Shown: positions 5,346 to 5,797 of the stretch, in pieces
How the letters are laid out: each line of letters opens with the position of its first letter
Position numbering within the stretch: the stretch's first letter is position 1
NCBI GenBank assembly: GCA_021155845.1
Contig: JAJNBK010000169.1
Coordinates: 1-5,797 of the forward strand
DNA: 5,797 nt
Source of the DNA: Nitrososphaeraceae archaeon
Lineage (GTDB): Archaea; Thermoproteota; Nitrososphaeria; Nitrososphaerales; Nitrososphaeraceae
Direction: 5' to 3'
The notes under the pieces: model-generated
The model's input: only the letters and a program-made list of their open reading frames with translations
The model's database searches: none
Told to the model about the DNA's origin: nothing
Program-made: the position numbers and the translations under genes

Positions 5346-5357
5346 TATGTAAAATTA
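5346..5357 (-). promoter_or_regulatory. TATA-like element before the glycosyltransferase gene
   Basis: The minus strand reads TAATTTTACATA, centred about 30 bases before the GTG at 5321 and only about 6 before the TTG at 5345. If it is the promoter, the GTG start is right and the transcript is nearly leaderless. It sits in the short gap after the upstream gene, so read-through from that gene is equally possible. Confidence 0.35.
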
Positions 5358-5370
5358 TCGTCTAGGACAA

Positions 5371-5787
5371 TTACAAATTCCAGTGAAGACATTTTATATC
5401 ATCTTGTATCCATCTTTCAAGCCAACCAAAACGCCTCAACTCACCTTCACCAATTTGATTCTGGCTAATTTGTTGTTTAATTTTGTTTCGCTCCTTGAGA
5501 ATATTTTCAATTTTATCTAATTCTCCTAAACACTCTGCTTTTACTTCAGATTCCTCAACATATATTCCAAAGTTATAAAAATACTTTTTAAATTCATTAA
5601 TATGAAAGACTATGCTTTCATAGTCTTTAATCCAAACTATTCTCATTCTGGCTATAAGGGGCTTCCCATAAAATATCAGGTTCTTCATAAAATTTGTAGC
5701 CGTTATATTGTAGGCATTTTTAAGTTCAATCTCTGCAGTCTCTCCAAAAAGGCCTTTCATGATTCCTATGCTTTTGTCAAAAAGCAT
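5371..5787 (-). CDS. Hypothetical protein, possibly 5'-truncated by the window edge
   Basis: I do not recognise this protein. From the ATG at 5787 it has 138 residues, but the frame stays open to the window edge (three more codons without a stop), so the real start may lie outside; an internal ATG at 5760 (MKGLFGETAEIE) is also possible. No signal peptide or transmembrane segment is evident. The first half alternates strands and helices (KNLIFYGKPLIARMRIVWI, about 35-53). The middle, ESEVKAECLGELDKIENILKERNKIKQQI (79-107), is highly charged and probably a long helix or coiled coil. The C-terminus is aromatic-rich (RRFGWLERWIQDDIKCLHWNL). It lies 49 bp before the glycosyltransferase on the same strand, so they may be co-transcribed. 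A perfect hairpin sequence sits inside the gene at 5605-5628. Sustained open frame and sensible composition support it being real. Confidence 0.6.
   Translation of the reverse strand: MLFDKSIGIMKGLFGETAEIELKNAYNITATNFMKNLIFYGKPLIARMRIVWIKDYESIVFHINEFKKYFYNFGIYVEESEVKAECLGELDKIENILKERNKIKQQISQNQIGEGELRRFGWLERWIQDDIKCLHWNL
5605..5628 (-). repeat. Perfect 10-bp hairpin with 4-base loop inside the hypothetical gene
   Basis: The arms are AAAGACTATG (5605-5614) and CATAGTCTTT (5619-5628), separated by CTTT. On the coding strand the stem-loop covers codons for about KDYESIVFH (residues 54-62). It would fold in the message or extrude in DNA. It could be a protein-binding site, a processing site or chance; nothing else in the gene suggests a mobile-element end. 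Confidence 0.55.
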
Positions 5788-5797
5788 GGAATAATGT

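Overview
The window is AT-rich and looks archaeal. It most resembles the soil ammonia-oxidising Nitrososphaerales (Nitrososphaera/Nitrosocosmicus type). This rests on stand-alone receiver proteins beside a histidine kinase, a small roadblock-like protein and a short PRC/DUF2171-like protein as separate genes, TATA-type elements about 25-30 bp before likely starts, few Shine-Dalgarno sites, and a secreted binding protein rich in N-X-S/T sequons. The lineage is inferred from gene style, not from a marker gene.

Layout. (1) Positions 1-1180, plus strand: a signalling operon with the 3' end of a histidine kinase (ATP-binding domain only), then two tandem paralogous receiver-only response regulators. 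The gaps are 21 bp and 0 bp, so co-transcription is likely. (2) Positions 1181-1469: a convergent gap with no recognisable gene and a pyrimidine-rich exit tract for the next gene. (3) Positions 1470-2826, minus strand: three small genes, namely a DUF2171/PRC-barrel-like protein, a basic probable winged-helix protein and a roadblock/LC7-like protein. Each has its own candidate promoter. (4) Positions 2827-2999: a divergent control region with two perfect inverted repeats. The stronger has 10-bp arms with 13 bp between and lies just before the next gene. (5) Positions 3000-4373, plus strand: a family 1 (CUT1/maltose-type) ABC solute-binding protein with a signal/anchor segment and eight sequons, followed by a hairpin and T9 tract. 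No permease or ATPase gene is in the window. (6) Positions 4479-5787, minus strand: a family 2 glycosyltransferase with a C-terminal hydrophobic segment, preceded by an unrecognised protein that may be cut by the window edge and carries a perfect 10-bp hairpin inside its coding sequence.

Working together: the kinase very probably phosphorylates one or both receivers. The binding protein would capture an organic solute, probably a sugar or similar, outside the cell. The glycosyltransferase could act on lipid-linked or surface glycans, but a link to glycosylation of the binding protein is speculation from proximity. I found no mobile element, CRISPR array, tRNA or rRNA. I see no clearly new multi-gene system; the most unusual signals are the inverted repeats and the tandem receivers.
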